From Diadema setosum (taxonomy: Eukaryota > Echinodermata > Echinoidea > Diadematoida > Diadematidae): a stretch of 64,000 nt of DNA. Positions 60,430 to 64,000 of this stretch are shown one piece after another. A program made the position numbers and the translations under genes. Position 1 is the stretch's first letter. Each line of letters starts with the position of its first letter. Where the stretch lies: NCBI GenBank assembly GCA_033980235.1, contig CM067067.1, forward strand, positions 2,507,001-2,571,000, in the 5' to 3' direction. Below the pieces are notes generated by a model. It saw nothing but the letters and a program-made list of their open reading frames with translations, searched no databases and was not told the DNA's origin.

Positions 60430-60702
60430 TTGACATTCTATAATCATTCTTTGACGGTTCGCTTCGCTGATTTTGTTGTTCGTTCTCCGTTCCGATCATC
60501 TCGACGTCCGCTATTAATATCACCCTCCCCGCGATCCCAGCGCTCCGTGGGCCCGGATACTGAGCTACCGAACCCTGAACAACTCATGCTGTCCGTTGTT
60601 GGTGAATGCGACCCGTTGCTACGAAGAAGCCAATATGTACAAGATGTGTGTCTCAGCAGTACCATGGTAGGAAATCTCACAAACATGAACAAACAAGCCT
60701 GA
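60430..60702 (+). other. Candidate coding exon, family unknown
   Basis: A CpG-rich patch is open for 90 codons. The most protein-like part runs from about 60,540 (RSVGPDTELPNPEQLMLSVV, then GECDPLLRRSQYVQDVCLSS) to 60,666 and is bracketed by an acceptor-like pyrimidine stretch ending GATCCCAG and a donor-like ATG/GTAGGA. A mirror frame on the minus strand is also open, which weakens the case. If exonic, it would be an internal exon of about 127 bases. No known domain recognised. Confidence 0.25.
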
Positions 60703-62827
60703 AAGGCTCCGGTCAAAGAAAATGATGATTAAAGTGCAGGTATGATTTCTGCCTCACTGTTCAGAAATCGAAACCTCTCTTTAAAAGAAAGTGCATTATA
60801 TGTTTTATAACTTTTTTTTTATCTCAGTTGAACCAACACAACATAAAAAAGACACAGAAGCGCATACTAATTACATTGATGTCCATGTAATCTCCTGTCT
60901 GAACATTGACAAACGTACTTTTTTTTTTTGTGTTTGTGTTTTTTCTTTTTGAATTCAGAGTCCCACCTTTATCTGAAATAATGTAAGGCTAAGACAAGCG
61001 GCTAAAACATTGGATTTTTTTTTTCCCAAATACCCTACATTGTTTTCAACTGCTGGATAATCTGTTGTCCTGTTTCTTTATCATTCTGCACTTAAGGTCT
61101 GTCTTAAGGTGCAATTGCGCTCCATGTTCGAATTGGCATAAACGGATTAAATAACATGGTGGAAGTTATATATATATATTGTTATACAATTGTATATGAA
61201 ATCGAACTGAAAAAAGAAAGTTATAGTAGAATTTCACATCATGGCTCCAATCGGCTTTAATAGATAAAGTAACAGGACCTAAGTTATAAAGGTCATATTG
61301 ATATTTCGAAATTTCACGTCTCTGTTCGTGACACAGTGAAATTAGTCGCAACCACCTACAATGTTTGGAGCGGGTGATGATACACCACCTGGCAAGTCTC
61401 CCATTGACTTGTAAATGATTAATCTTCAATAAAACTTTCTTTTATTGCTTGAATAAGATTAAATTCATCCTTCGAATCTGTTTATAGCAATCAGGTAATA
61501 GCCTAGCAATCCTGGATTTTAGCAGAAAAGAGGTTGTAATCGCTGAATTTTGTACCAAAAACAGGATTTTAATCATATTTTCGTGTACAAACAGATGGGA
61601 TATAGTCGTGAGGTGATGACATCATCAACTCGTCTATTATCTACATCAGGACATGACTGTTATCATTGATCAGCGCAAAAGTTGTAGCACTTAGATTATA
61701 TAACTTTCTCTGTTCGTGTGAAACTTTGATAAAACATTAACAATTCCGACCGTTTGATTTCACTCTTTCTTAAAGTCATCTTGACATTTAGCAGGACTGC
61801 ACTGGACAGAAAACGCAATATATTCCCCCTTTATATCCAATGTACAGACTGTATATGCACACTGTAGATATACAACACTTTGTGATACTTAACATCTACG
61901 AACTGACAATTTGGTTAGAAGACATATACACCAAAATTAAATCCGAAATCTTGTTGTTCAAATCAATGCTCCATTAACTTCAACGCTTTCCTCTTGCTGC
62001 GTTTTACTAGACGAACGTAGGCTTGAGTTCTGTCTGTATAAACTGGAGACCACGCGTCTTAAAAAACACCTCAAATTCTTTCCCAACGTATGATGGGGTA
62101 CATGGGACTGGGAAATGTCGTGGTTGATTTCGCTTCCGTTTGGTATCGCTAATATGAATTTCTGCGTGGGATTGTTATCACACGAAATCAGCAAAGCATG
62201 TTTAATGAATTCCATAATCCAGCAAATCGATTTACGACACGATGGGGTTTAAGGAGGCTGGCTGATGGAAAGCGCCCAGTCACGAATGTATCTCGCCGGT
62301 TGATCGTGCATCAGCAAAGAAACCATGTCAAGGCAATTTGTTTGGGCTTTGCTAACGTGTTAATTCATCTTGAGACTTCCAAAAGACAGCCTGCAGCAGA
62401 CAGGATGGTGATAATTAATCAGTTTGCTGCCAATACTGTCGGAGGATGTTAATTCTCTCACTCTCAAGCACATAGCTTGCTATTGAACCATACTCCCCTC
62501 GATTTTTCTTCTTCTCCTCTCAAGATAATTTCAACTTGAAGACTAAATTGCTTGATTGTACCATCACATTTTGAATTGTGTTCTTGTATTCAATGAGTTA
62601 GTTGTAATCTCTACTAAAGTGTCCCTAAATACTGGAATACTGAAATTTATTCATTCCAAGGCTTCCAACTTCAAAATTCTAGCGTCTTCCTCTTTTCCAT
62701 TCTCTCTTTCTCCGATCCATCCCTTCAATCTCCCTATCAAAATCTAGAGCCCCTTCCTTGACATCCCCCTCCCTCTTCCACCCCTTTGCTCCATAGTACT
62801 CCCTCATCCAACACCCACTATTCGACG
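60703..62827. other. Non-coding DNA
   Basis: Poly-T runs near 60,818, 60,919 and 61,015. A plus frame at 62,198-62,452 and an abutting minus frame at 61,958-62,215 have no motif. From 62,680 the DNA becomes pyrimidine-rich (TCCCTC-type). Confidence 0.4.
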
Positions 62828-63198
62828 TTAAAGGCATAATTTTCCATTTGCAGATGAAACAAAAATTCCGGCTTCAGTGCTTCAAAATAGTTCTAAAATG
62901 TGAGTTAGGGATAGAAACAGCCAATGCGAAAATCATAATCAGTATAATCAATTTTGAATATTGTTAAATATACAAAATGTGAACAATAGTTATAATAGAA
63001 TATATTTCTAGAATAAACTGTCTACAGTTATGGTTTATTGAGAAAAAATAATGATATCTCCTTATATTCTAGGCTTTATTTTAAATTTTTATATATGGCA
63101 CAATGTTTTGTTACACAACTGACCTTCAACTATACATCAAAGGTGATAACTCAGACATTTTTAAAATCACTACGCCCAATGGTAAACAGTACCTTTAA
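62828..63198. mobile_element. TTAA-bounded element, copy 1 of the AAGGCATAATTT/AAGGTACTGTTT family
   Basis: Starts TTAAAGGCATAATTTTCCAT and ends AATGGTAAACAGTACCTTTAA (complement TTAAAGGTACTGTTTACCAT). It shares AGTGCTTCAAA, GTGATAACTCAGACATTTTT and CGCCCAATGGTAAACAGTACC with a second copy 280 bases downstream. Non-coding. Confidence 0.65.
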
Positions 63199-63480
63199 AC
63201 CTATAGCTCCTAATCTGAATCCGTCTCCAACTCTTTTCCTTCTGAACCACCTAACTATCCCTCTTTAATCATTTCCTTTTAAAGCCACTTTAAACTGTAA
63301 CATTTAATTTCAATCTCCCCCAATCCTATTCAACCACTGCTTTCTAACCCCTCCCTCCCTAACATTCCCCTTTAAAACTATCCTCTCTAATCACTCCTAA
63401 CGTAGTCCCTCCTCGTCAAAGTTCTCTCCCCCTCTCTCTCTTTAACCTTCCTCCCCAACCCTTTTCTTAAAGCACTCCCC
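63199..63480. repeat. Pyrimidine-rich low-complexity spacer
   Basis: TCCCTCC, AACCCCTCC and CCCCTTTAAA words repeat irregularly. The same composition precedes copy 1 and follows copy 2 (63,676-63,880), so both elements sit in one C/T-rich tract. Confidence 0.6.
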
Positions 63481-63675
63481 TTAAAGGCATTATTTACAAT
63501 TTGCAAATAAAACAATAACCCAATTGTAGTGCTTCAAATGTGCGATTTTTTTTTTATATTGTAGGATATTTTGTGAAACAACTACCCTACCCATATAGGC
63601 CTATGCATCGAAAGTGATAATTCGAACATTATTTTTTTTTCAATCACTGCTCCCAATGGTAAATAGTACCTCTAA
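63481..63675. mobile_element. Shorter copy 2 of the same TTAA family
   Basis: Starts TTAAAGGCATTATTTACAAT, shares the AGTGCTTCAAATGTG and GTGATAATTCGAACATT blocks, and ends CCCAATGGTAAATAGTACCT near a decayed TCTAA. About 195 bases, so it is internally shorter than copy 1 (371 bases). Same orientation. Confidence 0.6.
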
Positions 63676-64000
63676 CCAACTCCCTACCCCCCTTCCTACG
63701 CTTTCTTTCAGTGACCCTTCCTTAAAATGTTAAAACCCTCTTTATCTTATCTCTCCCTCTATAAACCCATCCTTCCCTCTGCAATTCTATTCAAACTTCA
63801 TTTTTAATCCATCCATCTGTCTCCATTCTCCTCTTACCCTTAATTTGTCAATCCTTCCCTCCATCCCTTCTCGACCCCACCTCGAACCAGTCCCTCGGAG
63901 AGCTCACTCAAGTCGATACTACCTGGGACAAAAAACATCATGTCTTCTGTGGTGAAGCGGAGATCGATATAGGGCGTTTCTCCTTGACCCAAATCTAGAT
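63676..64000. other. Pyrimidine-rich then unique DNA to the window edge
   Basis: C/T-rich until about 63,890, then non-repetitive sequence without a recognisable exon. Confidence 0.4.

Overview
This is eukaryotic nuclear DNA, AT-rich, from a marine invertebrate deuterostome. An echinoderm such as a sea urchin is my best guess. The basis is: no dense bacterial-type coding; very few long open frames (longest 143 codons); many microsatellites; scattered TACATGTA-type words; LINE and tRNA-derived SINE remnants; and many short foldback DNA transposons whose ends resemble echinoderm repeats as I remember them. The species call is inference, since nothing here is diagnostic on its own.

Layout. Positions 1-6,000 hold the only stretch with a convincing exon series: exon-like blocks on the + strand at 2,006-2,084 and 3,273-3,506 (phases agree) and perhaps 4,489-4,523. 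The second block runs into a decayed SWIM-type zinc-finger-like segment. A reverse-transcriptase C-terminus remnant lies on the - strand at 1,443-1,610. From 5.2 kb on the window is mainly intergenic or intronic and carries two short terminal-inverted-repeat elements with telomere-like interiors (5,212-5,405; 21,898-22,106), a GTGTTAA-rich element (17,391-17,922), at least eight copies from four families of TTAA-bounded foldback elements (19.9, 20.9, 47.4, 51.8, 54.0, 56.5, 62.8 and 63.5 kb), another palindromic element (50.3 kb), a TAAA-flanked element (43.9 kb), a GGGCCCCGTT-ended element (35.9 kb), LINE 3' ends on the - strand (11.9, 42.6 and 49.6 kb) and SINE pieces (17.1 and 46.0 kb). A few isolated open frames look protein-like (30.3, 36.6-36.95, 57.7 and 60.4-60.7 kb), but I recognise no family in them.

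No complete gene, rRNA, functional tRNA, CRISPR array or operon is visible. There is no gene pathway to reconstruct: the window is best read as transposon-rich intergenic or long-intron DNA with one decayed or partly sampled gene at its left end. All calls come from reading the sequence by eye. Element boundaries are good to a few bases where terminal repeats are stated and approximate elsewhere.
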